Shown here piece by piece: positions 1 to 15,700 of a DNA stretch of 64,000 bases. Under the pieces are notes generated by a model. The model was not told the origin of the DNA. It did no database searches and saw only the letters and a program-made list of their open reading frames with translations. The stretch is from Didymodactylos carnosus (taxonomy: Eukaryota; Rotifera; Eurotatoria; Philodinida; Philodinidae), in contig CAJNOQ010000054.1 of assembly GCA_905250885.1 (NCBI GenBank), positions 24,866-88,865 of the forward strand, written 5' to 3'. Numbering within the stretch: position 1 is the stretch's first letter; every line of letters begins with the position of its first letter. The translations under genes were made by a program, and so were the position numbers.

Positions 1-2073
1 TGTACTAAAAAAGAAAACAAAAGCACAAATGATATTATATATATACAATACAAAAAATTGTGATTAATTTTAGTATGTCAGAGCTAAAAGGATTTAGTGC
101 TCTACGAATAGATCATTTTTAGCAAGCAGAAGTCAATGGTAAATAAATACCATAAAAAAGAAAAATTCATTCACGCAAATATCATAGAAGATATCCCAAT
201 GTTAATACAAAACTCTTTCTAAGACTAGTTGATAAAATAAAAGCAAAAACAATGTTATTAGCTGAAAAAAGATAAAGGAGTGGATATACACTTTTCTTGA
301 TATTTTATAAATAAAGCGCTAATCAATGAGCGTTAGTGTATAGATCAAAAATTGCACACAAAAAGATTTCTTACACTAAATGAATATTCCAAAATATTAT
401 TTTCTAAAAATGATAGAAATTTTATATATTGTTAATATGTTGTTTCTTTCTATTTACCTCTTTTTGTCGTTTTTCATCGGCACTAGTAGCACAACCCATT
501 GTGAAGTGTTGTGTTGATTCAAAATAGATCTAGAAAATAAAGAATGAAACCGTGGGGAACTGAACTTCAAAAGCTGGATAATTCGTATTTACAAAGCGGG
601 AAAAAAGAGTAGTGAGCATAATGTAGATATTATTCAAAAGAAAGATAAGAATTATTCTACAAAGTTTAATACGTTCCGATTGAGATTAAGAAATTACCAG
701 ATGGATATACTCTTACTCAACGAAGATTAATTTCAAAATATTTTAAAAGTAGATTTATCTATATTTAAACCTCTCACAGAGTCAGATAGGCGCATAGAAG
801 GGTCAAGATGAACTTATTCATTGTTGAAAACTAAAATAGAGATATTAAATATTAATTAGAAATACTAAAATAGAGATGAATAGGAGTAGATAAGATTACT
901 CAAAACAAATTTTCTTCTTGATATCTGACTAAAACATAAACTGATTGAGCATAACAAATCACACTTTGATATAATTTATCTGATTTAGAGTTGTTCATAG
1001 AATGAGGTAGGAAAAACAATCTACTTATTTTTAGCTTCTATATTGAAACATATCGCTATGCTGTTACATACAAGAAACAAAAGCATATATGTACTTTACT
1101 CAAAACATGCAGACTATAATGGTCACATCCGGAGAAATTATTTTAAAAAGTAAGCGTATCCGAACAAGAAGACGAATATCACATAAAAAAAGAAAAAACT
1201 AATCTCATAAATATGAAGGATAATAAAATAAATAAAAAAAGAAATACTTAAGACGACGACGCCATATTGTCTTTCTCCAATTCCCAATTTAATGGAACTG
1301 ACAGCCACAAAACTTTTTATTTTTTTATTCAGTTTTCAAAATGTTTTTGAAATATGAATAAAATCAAATTTTAATTTACAATTTCAATTGCCAAATAATT
1401 TTTCACATTGACTTCTTTTAGCTCTAATATAATAAAATCCATTGTTTTTCGTAAAGGTTTGGTTCTCTGTTTCTATAGGTCAACATTAAGCAAATAAAAA
1501 CATGAAAAACGGCTGATATTTTGTATGTATGTCTACAATGTTTTTTTCGTATATAGATCTTATAATACTATTCCGAAATGTTACGGTTAATGGGTACTAT
1601 GTCATTAAATGTTATGATAAATGTGTATCAATGTCATGTTAAAAGTGTGATAATGTTATGGTGTATCAATGTTATGCAAAAAGCGTGACAATGTTACGGT
1701 AAAACGTAATATTGTCACACTTTTAGCATGATATTGTTACACATTTACCGTAACATTTCAGAACAGTGTATTGAAACATTTCCTTCTGAAATATACAAAG
1801 ATCGTGATCTAGGAATCATTTTGTCAACATTATTAAGTAACACTTAAAGTTTTAATTGAGCACGTGTATGTCAAATTGAATATTTGTTTTGACTTAACTT
1901 TGACTTAACTCCATAAAACATGACCTTAGGTTAAGCACTAGTGTCAAAACATCACAAGAATGTCATAAATCTGAGTTTAAGTTCATAAACTTGAACGTAT
2001 TGATAAAACGAATCTTAATTCTTCACTTGTTTGGATTAGTCAAAAGAGTAACTGACCTAGAATTTATTTTCAG
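1..2073. other. Intergenic region upstream of the KIAA0930 homolog
   Basis: AT-rich sequence with stop codons throughout and no recognisable coding segment on either strand. The only structure seen is the palindromic element at 1568-1766. The last bases form a polypyrimidine tract and CAG that abuts the ATG of the next gene. Confidence 0.6.
1568..1766. repeat. Palindromic MITE-like element with internal 38-nt repeats
   Basis: The outer arms 1568-1592 and 1742-1766 are inverted copies of about 25 nt with 3 mismatches (core AAATGTTACGG). Inside, a 38-nt unit occurs at 1623-1660 and 1661-1698 as a direct tandem repeat and again inverted at 1705-1742, only 6 nt after the second copy. The second and third copies can fold into a long hairpin with about 6 mismatches. 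There is no coding capacity. No convincing target-site duplication is visible, so the element family is unknown. Confidence 0.7.
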
Positions 2074-4284
<2,211 letters not shown>

Positions 4285-4918
4285 TGTAAACCATATGCCA
4301 TGTTACCCGTTCTGAACGTCTTTTTTCTGCTTGGTTTTGTATACGTATAGTTGATATAAATTTATCTTTTTTTCTAATATTAGTCACAACTGTTTAGTTT
4401 TGTTAAATATACAGATTTCGACTTTTATGTGCAATATATTTTTTATCGTTGTTTTTTTATTTTATGTACCTTTGGTACATAAAATGTGTTTTGTGTTCTT
4501 TTTCTAAGTCTTAAACACGCAATTGAGCACAATGAACATGTGCTTATTGTTTTTTTTGCGAATAACAGTTAAATTGTCAAAAAACAGTAATGTTTCTTTT
4601 TTTTCTTTCATTTATTCTTATATTTAACTGTGAATGTTGTCAGAAAATAGAGAATTATTTCGATGTATTTTATGAATTTCCTATGTGTTTTTTGTATTAC
4701 GAACGATTATCAAAATTTAAATATACATATATATACATGAATAATTTAAAAACTATGCATGATCTAACTGATATTTTGACGTTCGTTTCTTTGTGTTTTT
4801 TTTCGTGCCTTGTGAAAGTGGTATGTCTATTGATGATTAGCGAGAAAAAGAAATTATTTTAATTCATATGGGAATACTTTTCTTTATGATACTTTTCTTT
4901 ATTTTAGATTTTCTATAG

Positions 4919-6596
4919 ATGGATAATAATAGTACTAAGGAACAAGATGATGATAATAATAATAAAGTGTCGATAAATTTGGATCATTCATCATCTCATT
5001 CGCATGAATCAAGTGTAACGAATGATGTTGATCATATCTATTTTCAAAGTTATGATAATTTTCAAATTCATGAATTAATGTTAAGAGATCGGGCGCGAGT
5101 ATCAGCATACTATGATGCGATCATGAAAAATAAACATTTATTCCAAGATAAAGTATAAAATCTTATTTTATAGATATGAATACGAGTATGGACTGATCTC
5201 TTTCTTCTAGGTTGTTTTAGACGTCGGCTCAGGAACAGGTTAATAGAATTCTGTTAGCTTCGTACAGAATATTTCTTCATATTTTAAATATTTAAGGTAT
5301 TTTATCAATGTTTGCAGCAAAAGCTGGAGCTAAGCGAGTTTATGGTGTCGATGTTTGTCCAAATATATGCAAGATAGCCAATGAACTTGTCAGATATAAT
5401 TGTTTACAAGATGTTGTACAAATAATTAATAAACAGATAGAACATGTAAAATTGGATGATTATGTTGATATTATCATTTCAGAATGGATGGGATTTTATC
5501 TTTTTCACGGTTAGTTCATTTTATAATACTGTATGAGATAATTTTATCTTAAAATATTTTAGAATCGATGTTGGAATCGATTATTTATGCTCGTAATAAT
5601 TTTTTTCGACCATCACCATCTCCTGATATCTCCGACGATATAGATGGAACAACTTCAGGAGATAATTCAATAATATTTCCTTCTCATGCATATTTATATT
5701 GTGCACCGTTTGTCGATGATAAAGTAATGGACACAATCCACTGGTTGGAATATGTTCTTAAACATCGATATATGTGCTTTTAGGTTCGTTGTGAAAAACG
5801 TACAATGTGGATGGATTATTTTGATTTGAATATGACACCATTATTGAAATATATACCAAATTCGTCGTTAACTGAATGTGTTATTCAAACAATTGAAAAT
5901 CAACAATTAGTACATGATCAACAACTAGTTTATTCAATTGATTTAAAAACTGTTAAACATGATGACATTCGACAAATTAAGTCATATTGTGAATTCTATA
6001 TTGAAGAAGATTGTATTATTTCCGGATTTGCATTTTGGTTCGACTGTTATTTTTCATCCAATAATTTTAATATAATACATTCAGCTGTTCTAAGTACATC
6101 ACCTGCTGCTGAAAAAACTCATTGGCAACAATCATTAGTATTGCTAAATGATAATATTTACCCGGTTAAAGGTGATATTATACCTGTACATATTAAATTA
6201 AAACAACAAAAACAAAATCATCGACAGTATAAACTTAGTCTTGTGTTGAAAAACATTGAAAATACCACGAAATACGTTAAAGATGATGATACAACAAGTA
6301 CTGCAAGTGTTGACGATGATGCATCAGATAATAAAAGAAAAAGAAGACGACGACGGCGGAAGTCATCAGTGATATCTTTAACAAAACCTGCAGCAAAAGT
6401 TAAAACAAAAACATCTATGAGTGACAGTGATAATGATGAAAGAGATCAATCACCAACAAGCAATAGTAGTACAAGTATTGATGAAGACAATATGCAAGTT
6501 GAAGCACATCCAGTACCATGTTTATGTGATAGCACACGCTGTAAATTGATTAGAGCTATTATTGATAAATATGAAGAAGAAAATATTGTAGGATAA
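4919..6596 (+). CDS. Type I protein arginine methyltransferase, PRMT2/PRMT6-like
   Basis: Exons 4919-5152, 5211-5238, 5297-5509, 5563-5723, 5784-6596 give 482 aa. Visible elements are an acidic N-terminus of about 40 residues; the YFxxY-type entry motif (YFQSYDNFQIHELMLRD); SAM-binding motif I VLDVGSGTG; the double-E loop SEWMGFYLFHESM with both glutamates; and, in the beta-barrel, the THW loop KTHWQQS preceded by SAVLSTSP. The C-terminal half (IDLKTVKHDDI, GFAFWF, VKGDII) looks closest to PRMT2, but the SH3 domain of vertebrate PRMT2 is absent. These enzymes transfer methyl groups from SAM to arginine in proteins. The acidic residue after motif I that normally contacts the SAM ribose (Glu in PRMT1) is Asp here (VYGVDV). 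A 110-residue tail follows the barrel with a run of basic residues (KRKRRRRRRK, a likely nuclear localisation signal), Ser/Asp-rich stretches and a Cys pair. Catalytic residues appear intact. An upstream noncoding exon is possible. Confidence 0.88.
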
Positions 6597-7498
6597 ACTA
6601 CTCTGAAATTTATATACTTTTTTCATCGAACACTATAGACAGTCCTCTGACACCACTTGCCATTCATCGAAACATACTTTTAATGATTGGCTCCAAAACC
6701 TGTTGTGTAGAATGTAGGTATCGTGCAATCTACTTTATGAAGGTCAGATGAATCGCGCATTTTTAGCCAAATATTCCCGGTAAAAAGCGTATACGACAGA
6801 TGAGCCCAGACATAAGCAGAACAAATCTGCGATTAGTTGGATTGTGTTGTGAACAACGTGCTATCTTCAGGAGTATAATTTAAAGAGTTGATGAAATGAC
6901 TCGTTTCGATCATTGTTCAAACATCACATTCCGATATATGGTAAACTCAAGTTGTTGATGTGATATTTTTACTGTTAATCGTTGTGAACAGTCTTGTGTT
7001 TTTTATTTTTACCGATAGATCGTAGTAACATTTTTTTCAAGTATCAAGAATATCTGTTCGATCCGCAAACATCATTAAAAAGGTTTTTTTGAAAATGAAT
7101 CTGGTCTTGAACTTTTTTGAAATGCTAACTAATTATGTATTTTAAATGATAGTTATCGGGTTTTTTTTATACATGTATTTTTTTTTTACTTTTTCGTGTG
7201 ATATTCACATTCATACATATGATTCCTACCAACTGGTACTTGTTTTTGTTTGCTTTTAATAAATGTTTTTTCAAGCATGAAGAGTTAGTTTTTTCATAGA
7301 ACAATAACGATAGAGGTAACTAAACTAAGAGTTTAACGTTTCAATCTTTGCGTTTTTCAGTCATTTGACGTCGTAAAATTCAAGTTATCATGGGTAAAAA
7401 TTATGAAGATATCTACCATTTTTTTGGAAAGAGATTATCGGAAAACTATTAAATAAAAAATAGTTTCAAGATAATTTTAATAGTCGTTGCAGATAATT

Positions 7499-9482
7499 CA
7501 TGCCCGAACGTGCACGATCGTCTCTCTCATAGTTCTCACGCAGTAGAGAGCACGTTTAGAGAAAATATTTTGATGGATTTTAGTGAAACCAGCAGTCTAA
7601 GATTTATTTTATTGCTGAAATATCCAGTTTTTTTTATAAAGAAAAGCCCTGAAAAATCTAGATTCAGACACCTTGAAAAATTGCCAAGTTAAATTTCGTG
7701 TAATTTCGTAGTAACACACTATGTAGGCTCAAGAACTGTACTAGATCGTATCTGCTACAAATTCACGCAATCGTGAGCTCCGAACATACTTTCGTTCTTT
7801 TGTAGTAAATGACGCCATGAATCCTAAATCCTCGGTTTTTGCAACTTAGGAGATAATAGAAACGGAATCGGTTCGTGTTTTTGTTTTTTGAAAGGACTAA
7901 AATTAACAGAAATTTTATCAAACTGAGTCGAACCATTCTGTTATTTCAAAAACCTCGAACCGAGTCGAATCGAACTAGAATGCCCTAAAACTGTATCAAG
8001 CTGAACCCATCATTTTCTAAAATTAACTCAAAGTGGAAAACAAAAAAAAATGCTTTGTGTTCCATCAGTTCAACACTTCCCCATTTTTGTGAAAAATTTC
8101 AAGGACTAGTCCGGTTTCCGAAGGAAATGGGAGTTTGAGGTTTAAAAGAGAGCTGAAACTCGAGGTATCCTCCTCAAGGTCCTCCTTTTTAGAGGTGTTA
8201 GTTACGCCGCCGTCACTGAAAGAAAATTTTAAAATTCCACACCACTGCCATATGCAGAAATTATTTTTGGAGTTTTCCACCGCCGCCGCTGATGAGAAAC
8301 TTTGTCAAAACTTTTAAAAATCTTTGGAAAAGATTTATTTAAGATTATAACTTTTTTCTGTTGCCATCTAGATTAATATGCAAATAGAGGTTTTAGCCAC
8401 GCCTGCTGCTGCCGCCGCTGCTGTCGAAAAAAATTTTAAAATTACGCGCAGCCGCCGTTGATAAAGTTTTCAATTTGACATGCCGCCTCCGATATAGTAA
8501 TCGGCCACCTCCACCCCTTTTGTTTACAACGTCTGAAAAGTGTGTTTACAACAACTTAATTGTTTATAATTGCGTTCACTTCAGTTTCACAAATAAACAA
8601 ACATTTATTTGTTATCACGAAAAACAGCTGTTTTACAAGAACAAAAGAATTAAAACAAAGAAAAGCGTCTGCTTATTATCTCTGAGAAAGTGAACGTTTA
8701 TATTTCTGATAGGAATTTTTAAAAACAATATTATTGCCCGTTTCTGTGTAATTATAATTTCCAGCCAAACTAAACTCTCTATCTACGGCAGCACTTGTAT
8801 CTGGCAGATATGAGATCGGTTCGCTCTGATTCGGTTTCAAACCGAATCGATTTCACCTCTGGCAGATAAAACCTGTTGAAACGAAGTATAAAATTAACTG
8901 CGCATAGTCGTACTGTTTAGTTATGTTATTTTCTAAAATAACATCAAAAAGACAAAATAAAAATTCTTCGTCTATCTGTACATATTATTGATGGCAGAAA
9001 AGCTTTTGAACACAGATAATTTCGTATGCACTATAACCACGGGCGGCTCGTGGTCACCAACGGAACTTGAAATCCGCATTCGCGATTCTTTATAATCCAC
9101 TGGGTTTCATTTGATAAGCGATTTGACACAAGATGACCGTCTGTCAATAGAAGAGTTTCTTCAGGTAGAAGTACACTACGACTACTATGACAGGTGAATT
9201 CATTTATTATTAATCCCCGTCGAATTCCTTATTTAAGATTACGTACGGGACTTGATTGTCATGATCTTTTAATGTCTCATAATGGAAAAATGACATGGCC
9301 TGAATAGCGGTCCTCTTGACTGAGCGCCCTTCAGCCATTTTAAGAGATTTCTAGAAGCCTTTTAAGGCTTTTTTATAAAAAATGAAATAACTTTTAGACT
9401 GCTGATTTCACTAAAATTCATCAAAATGTGCTCCCTACTGTAGAAGAACTATGTGATAGACGATTGTGCACGTTCGGACATG
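7499..9482. repeat. Large inverted-repeat structure (two diverged copies facing outward)
   Basis: The arm at 7499-7652 is the reverse complement of 9357-9482. The outermost bases read CATGCCCGAACGTGCACGAT on the left and CATGTCCGAACGTGCACAAT on the right (minus strand). The match runs through TTTTAGTGAAA(C/T)CAGCAGTCTAA to an AAAAGCC block, with indels of about 30 nt. The 1.7 kb between the arms has no transposase-like frame. This may be a decayed non-autonomous DNA transposon or two inverted copies of a dispersed repeat. No target duplication is visible. Confidence 0.6.
8190..8500. repeat. Imperfect repeats pairing CCGCCGC blocks with AAAATTTTAAAATT
   Basis: Three CCGCCG/GCCGCC-rich patches (around 8209, 8280 and 8410) alternate with the AT palindrome AAATTTTAAAATT (around 8224 and 8430), suggesting an old tandem duplication of a roughly 190-nt unit. 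The contrast in composition with the AT-rich surroundings is strong. No function is assigned. Confidence 0.45.
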
Positions 9483-9758
9483 CCTTCACTGGGATGTCTT
9501 ACAAAGATACTTAAATTCAACTTCGATTGAACTAGATGACTTTCCAGAAATAGTACTTGTCTATTTTTAGATCTGCGTACTCGGTATTTACTTTTGCTAT
9601 TCTAACTTAGATCACCATGGGTTGATGGATGATGCTCATCTGTCAGACATTGAAAATGTCAATATCATCAAAATTTCTTTAAAATGCGACGGTTTTTAAT
9701 CGTCGTATAAACAAAATATATTTCTACACGTTTTCATATAAATTGACAACCATATAAA

Positions 9759-12700
9759 ATGCCCAAGGCTAAAAAAACGAATAAACATTTATCACCACGT
9801 CCATCGTTCACTCCGATTAATTTAGAAACATCATCGGCTACCACAACATATACAGTACCAACGAAACGTTTAACAGGCACATATCGGCCATCATTTTCCC
9901 AAGCAAATCATTTTCGTCGACGTTTATTTCCTTATAAAAAAGACGGTTTAGACCTTGGTATTGAAGTTTTAACATCCGATATTGATGATACTTATTCAAC
10001 AACGAGTAAAACAGAACAGCAGCAGCAAGATGAACCTGCATCACCATCAATTAATTTAAATAATTTACAAAACCCATTAGCAGCAGTTAAAAAAGATGAA
10101 GATCGACAATGGAGGCAAAAATCTCATCAACAGAAACACAAAGATGATAATGAAGGAAAATATTACCAACTAAAATCAAAATCAAAAAATACAAAAGATA
10201 ATGAGCGACAAATGCGTCGAATATCCTTAGGTAAACGGCTAAGCTAGAATTGGAATATTTTAAATCCTATATATCTTTTTAGGTAATGAACGACGTTGGG
10301 ATTTGAGCAATCGAATTGAACGTTATAAAAATAATATGGTTCAACAAACAAATTCATTGGATGTCTATGATATAAAAGAGAATGCTGAGAAACGAAAACA
10401 ATATTTTAATGAAATATGGTATGAATTACAAGTATATATTCATGGAATAAATACATTAGATAAACAAGGAATTGAAAAGGAAAAACAACGAATTGATTCG
10501 GAACGTCAGCAAGGATTAGATGAATTTTTTCATGCATTTCTTAAATATGAATTTAAACATAATCATTTAGATACAAAATCCTTACCACGAACAACGGTTC
10601 GAAAACATTTGTCCGATGAACATTTACATCATTGTTCAGATGTCGATCATCAATTGAAATTTTTATTTATAAAATGGGAGAAAATATTGTATTTGTTTCC
10701 ATCGACAGCTGAATTAGAACTGTACGATAATCGATTTAATTCAAAAACACACCATGGAAAAATTTTCTATGAAAAATTAGCAGTATTCCAGGCTTGGTAT
10801 AATTTACATTCAGAAATAAATCGTTTAATAATCGTTCTTGGACGAATAATGTCTTGTAGTCAATGTAATTTATGGCCACATGTTGAATGTTCTGCTGCAC
10901 CAAAATTACATGAAAATTCTACATTATTTGCTAGTCGACCACCCACTCCTACCTCTTTCGCTTCTGCTTCATTGGACAATCATTCTTATCGTGATGTATC
11001 ACCTGAAGAAAAATCTCCTTCTTCAAGTCATCCCCCACCATTTCATCTACAACCTCATTCTTCTAATTTTCACTCTCCAATTCCTATTGGTTCTGCAATT
11101 TTGCCACCAACACCTGGTAGTTATCTGCTGAATAATCCGCCATCATCTGCATTCTATCGTCAACAATTATCCACACTTTCAAATGTGTCTGCTGTCTCTT
11201 ATACTTCAACATCCTCAACATCTCTTTCATTTTCGACTCCTCCATCTGCCAGTATACTACATTCTCGTCGACAAAGAATTTCATCATCGCACAGTGTTGA
11301 ATTAACTCAGTCATCATCATTAACCGATTATTATTATCGATACATGGCCGATCAATTAACGCATGCTCGAGTTGAACTAATAGCATCTATTTTTCAAACG
11401 AAACATGGATCATTGTTACAACGATTACATTATACATTTCGAAAACAACAGCCATCGAGTAAAACTACTGAAAATTCATCATCTACATCGGATACAACGG
11501 CTGCTTTGTCAATAATGACACCGTTCGGAGATACAATTAAACAAAATACCTGGCAACAATTATTAATGCCATCATTAGCTTTTAGTATGTCAACAAATCA
11601 GAATAATAAATTATTTTCAAACGATTACATGTTAAATGCTAAACCAGAAAAATTGATGAATGAATTTTTTATACTTAATAGACAATTACGACGAAAACAA
11701 GATAAAAAACAGACTACTAATTTAAGTAAGAATAGTTATAAAATGTTTTTAGTGCAAACATTAAATTATTCAAAATTTTTGCTTTAGCCACAGCAATAAT
11801 CAACGTTGATAAACGAACTCAAAACGTCACTAATATTATGGGACGTTTAGAGCGTACTCCAACAATTACGACTTCGACATTTCAACCAGCTTCAGCACCA
11901 ACATTAGTTCAAAAAATGTTAGCAAATGATCGTACTGTTATCAAACGACAAAATTACTTTCTGGATTATCTCAATTCATCGTTGTACGCCCATCTTCCTG
12001 GTAGTGCTTTGTTTCCCGATCCATGTTCATTTCTCAATAATATACAATATACGTCAATATCATCTCAATTATCACGGGATGAAATTTCTATCATAATAAA
12101 ATTAATTCAAATCTGTTATCGTTTACATTCTCATGTTTGGTTAGATTATGATAAATTTCATGATTATACAGAAATATTTCATTTGCCTACACTATATCCA
12201 CAATACATCTTTCTAGCCTTCATCCCATTTGATTTAATGTTTTCATGGCATCAATATCATAATGATAGAAAATTTGATATTACAAATCGGCAACCAACCA
12301 CAGGAGCAATTCTATTATTGATCGATGAGTGTAAAATATTGATACATAGTAGTGTGCTTATTAGACAATATTTTATGACAATGATACACGATATACTCGG
12401 TGAGTGGGTGAACTTATGGGATTACGAGACTTATATTTTAGTTAATCGGTTTTCAGTTTGTAGACGATTTTATGAAACGTCTTCAGTATCTCCAAAGGAA
12501 AAGGAGTTGAAGTTTTATACTCAAAAAGCCTTCATTTTGACCTATTTGTCTACGTCCTCCCCCTCTTCCCAGGTGTATTCATCATAAACGTATTCATAAA
12601 GTTAAATTATTAAAAAAAACATATTTTATCTTAAAACAGATAAAAGTCCCACACTGTCTCTCTATATTACAATATTAATATAATGTAGCAGTGCTTTACT

Positions 12701-15700
12701 TATTAAAAGTGAAAAACCTGCAAAGGAATTTTACCATTTTGGTCCCGAGAGGGGCTGCCCTGCCAAGGTTTTCTATCCGTTTCTAACTTACGAGGGAACA
12801 TAACCCAGTGTAACTCTGGAATTTGAATGAGATATACTGTTTCCAGTAGAGTCAAATGCGTTGATTACAGAAATGAGTGAAATTCTGACTATATTCGGAG
12901 TGGACTCGAACTCAGACATGTAGAAAGTTATTTTTAATGTTCTTTGAATTTTTCGAATAAAATTCTATATTGATTAATCTGTGAATTTACAAGAGAAATA
13001 GAGCAATATAATATGATGTGTCGGACACCACTAGAATCAGAATCCGCTGAAAACTTAAGCAACAATAGAGATTCATAGGTAGATGAGATAAATTAAAGAT
13101 TCTAGCATAAAAGTCGTACAATAGAAGACGCAAACCCGAACTATAGCAGACTTGGACTCGATGATCGAACTTACTCACCTCTGGCTGATTCCAAATATGA
13201 AATTTCAACGTACTATCGTTGCTGAGTTATACTCTATATTTTTCTTCTATAGCCGATAAACACTCGACATTCAGTCTACCACAGATTTCGATAGACACAC
13301 CAAGAAAGATCATACATTTTTTGTAGAGAATCTTTTTAGCTACAATATGATATATGTGAACTTAGTTATCTGACTTATTGTGTTTGAGAAAAATGGATTT
13401 TATCAAATAGAATAAGTCAGATAACTAGACACAGTATACATATCATTCAAATCTCAAAATTATTCTATCGTTAGCAGTTTCTGTTCTAATAAAAAAAGGT
13501 AAGGTTAATATGGTTAAATATTTAAGGTCACGAAGAATTAATTTCAGGTACGTCATTAATCTGACTTCGTTTTTGTTTAGAAAAGCCTGAATTAGCACAA
13601 TTAGAACAAGAAATTGTAAAATTTGATCAACATATCATTGCCACCATTCATGAGTTTGTCAAATATGTCGAAAAATATGTCGAGATAACGTTGAAATCAA
13701 ATTTGTTCTCGTCTATTGTTTGTATGCTCAAAGATCAATGGAAATACATTAAAAGATATGCCACAGTTCTAAACGAAGAAGAATATGTTGGTGAAAAATT
13801 TTTGCTTATGTGGTCACAATTTATTTCAAAATTTAAAGACTACATTCAAATATTTCATCCATCATCGCCTATGGATTTACCTGTGGATATGCCTGTGGAA
13901 TTCATCAGAAAGAAAATTAACAAAAAATATAATAAAAAATTAACAATGGCCATTTTACGTGAGACAAAACAAATTTATGATGATTGTGCAATGACATTAA
14001 ATATTTATCTACAAAAACCAATATGTAAACGTTTTTTAACCATATTAAAAACAGCGAGATTTGAAAGAATTAAATATGGTACGTATTTAAGAGTTATTCA
14101 TAGTCGCAAGAATGCACACTTTATACACTTATTAAAATGATGACTACAATCTTACATATTTATTATCCATTTCAAAATAGTAAACCCCTTGGAAAAGCTA
14201 AAAGTGGGTCAACTAATATAGTTTTTTAAATTTTTCTCTAAAAACAAACTATTCAGTTCCAGGGATACTACATGTGAAAAAATACGAGTCCCAGAACTTC
14301 TGCGAAAATTGGAGCTCAGCGATAACAATGATAGATGTGAACTTCGAACTGACACAGACCGATCGGAAGGAAAAAGAAAGAATACTCCGCCTTGCGGCTG
14401 CCGTTACCGGTAGAGGGTGCTGCCGAATGGCAGTTTCATTTATTAAAGCCCGATATCTTCCCTACAGTTGACAAGCTTCTGACATGGTTACTCATCTCGT
14501 TACTAGTCATCAACCACAGCTATGGACAGAAGGCTAACCTGACGCAGAGTTCTTTCGCCCAATTAATTGAACACACACTCACTAAGCACGTACTGGCTTT
14601 CCAGAAAGCTACGCGAGCTAGCCAGAGGAGCTGTATTATTCATCACAACGTAGTGAGTATGATGTCGGACGGGTGATCCGCGATACTAACACTAGTTTCC
14701 CTCTGTATCAGATATTAGCAATCTACCCTTCCAAAGGCTTATAAGGGATACCATCTTCGGGTGGTAATTTTTACCTTTTCTTTCCATATACTTATGTGCC
14801 CCTTGCTTCGGCTATTGAATCCCAAAAAACCGCAAGTCTCTAGCTTTTTTCTATCCGACGTTATTCTAAATTTTGTAGGATCCATTCTATTATGAAATGG
14901 ATAATAATTTTTTACAATTTAATTTAAAATTAAATATGGTTGTTATTGAATACTTTGTTATTGAGTTCTATTTTATCAACTATCTAAATGTCAGTTTGTG
15001 CTATGCTTTATTTCGTTTCTTACCATTTTATCTCTTAGAACCATTTGATGAATCCATCAAACCAAATGACAAAAATTCTCACTCAAAATGTTTATTATTT
15101 GCTTCGTCTGAATATTTTGAAGATAATCAAAGTAAAATTCAATTATTTAAAACATTATCATCTTCATTTCGTTTGGAATCAACTATAGAATCTGCAACTC
15201 CTGTTTCAACAACAACAAAACTATCGGATGAACAGCAACAATTGAATGAATCATTACAATCGAAAAATCGTTCATCTGTTTATATTCTATGTGTACCGGT
15301 ACCCGATGAATTAGCCGGCGAATGGCGTGGTGTTGAACATACAGTATCGACATTTTTTAATGTATTTCTAACATCGATAAAACCACTCTATTTAAATTGG
15401 AAGACAACATCCATGTTTCTATTAACTCAACAAACTCAACAATTGGATGAATTTCTTAAAATGTTCCATACAAAATTAGAAAATCTACATTTAAGTCAAA
15501 ATGATCTGTTACAATTAGATCGAACACAACAACAAAAACGTTCATGTTTTGAAAAAATAGATCATGCTATGTACGAATTAAATCATGCCGTATTGAATTT
15601 GAGCGAAAATATATGCACTGATATTGATCAATTTGAACTACTGCTTGAAAATTTGACGAAAGAAAAATCAGATGATGAAAAACGAGACATTTATCGAACA

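Larger units (their letters stand above)
6597..9758. other. Intergenic region, 3.2 kb, with repeat debris
   Basis: No protein-coding segment could be supported. The region contains the inverted pair at 7499-7652 / 9357-9482 and, between its arms, Gly/Ala-codon-like GCC-rich patches around 8200-8500. Short reading frames here look random and have no splice structure. Confidence 0.6.

Noticed and set aside
11726-11787. Continuous reading frame through the end of MAP3K4 exon 2
   Set aside because: A stop follows at once, whereas splicing GTAAGA to TTTAG at 11787 keeps frame into the next long exon.
14274-14676. Two overlapping open frames of 65 and 94 codons on the + strand as possible genes
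   Set aside because: They lie within the SINE copy, are in conflict with each other and have no motif. The length comes from the higher GC of the repeat.
14879-15038. Extension of MAP3K4 exon 5 upstream (hydrophobic MVVIEYFVIEFYFINYLNVS)
   Set aside because: Exon 4 ends with one spare base and joins in phase only at the acceptor before 15039. The hydrophobic stretch reads as intron and has no counterpart in MEKK4.
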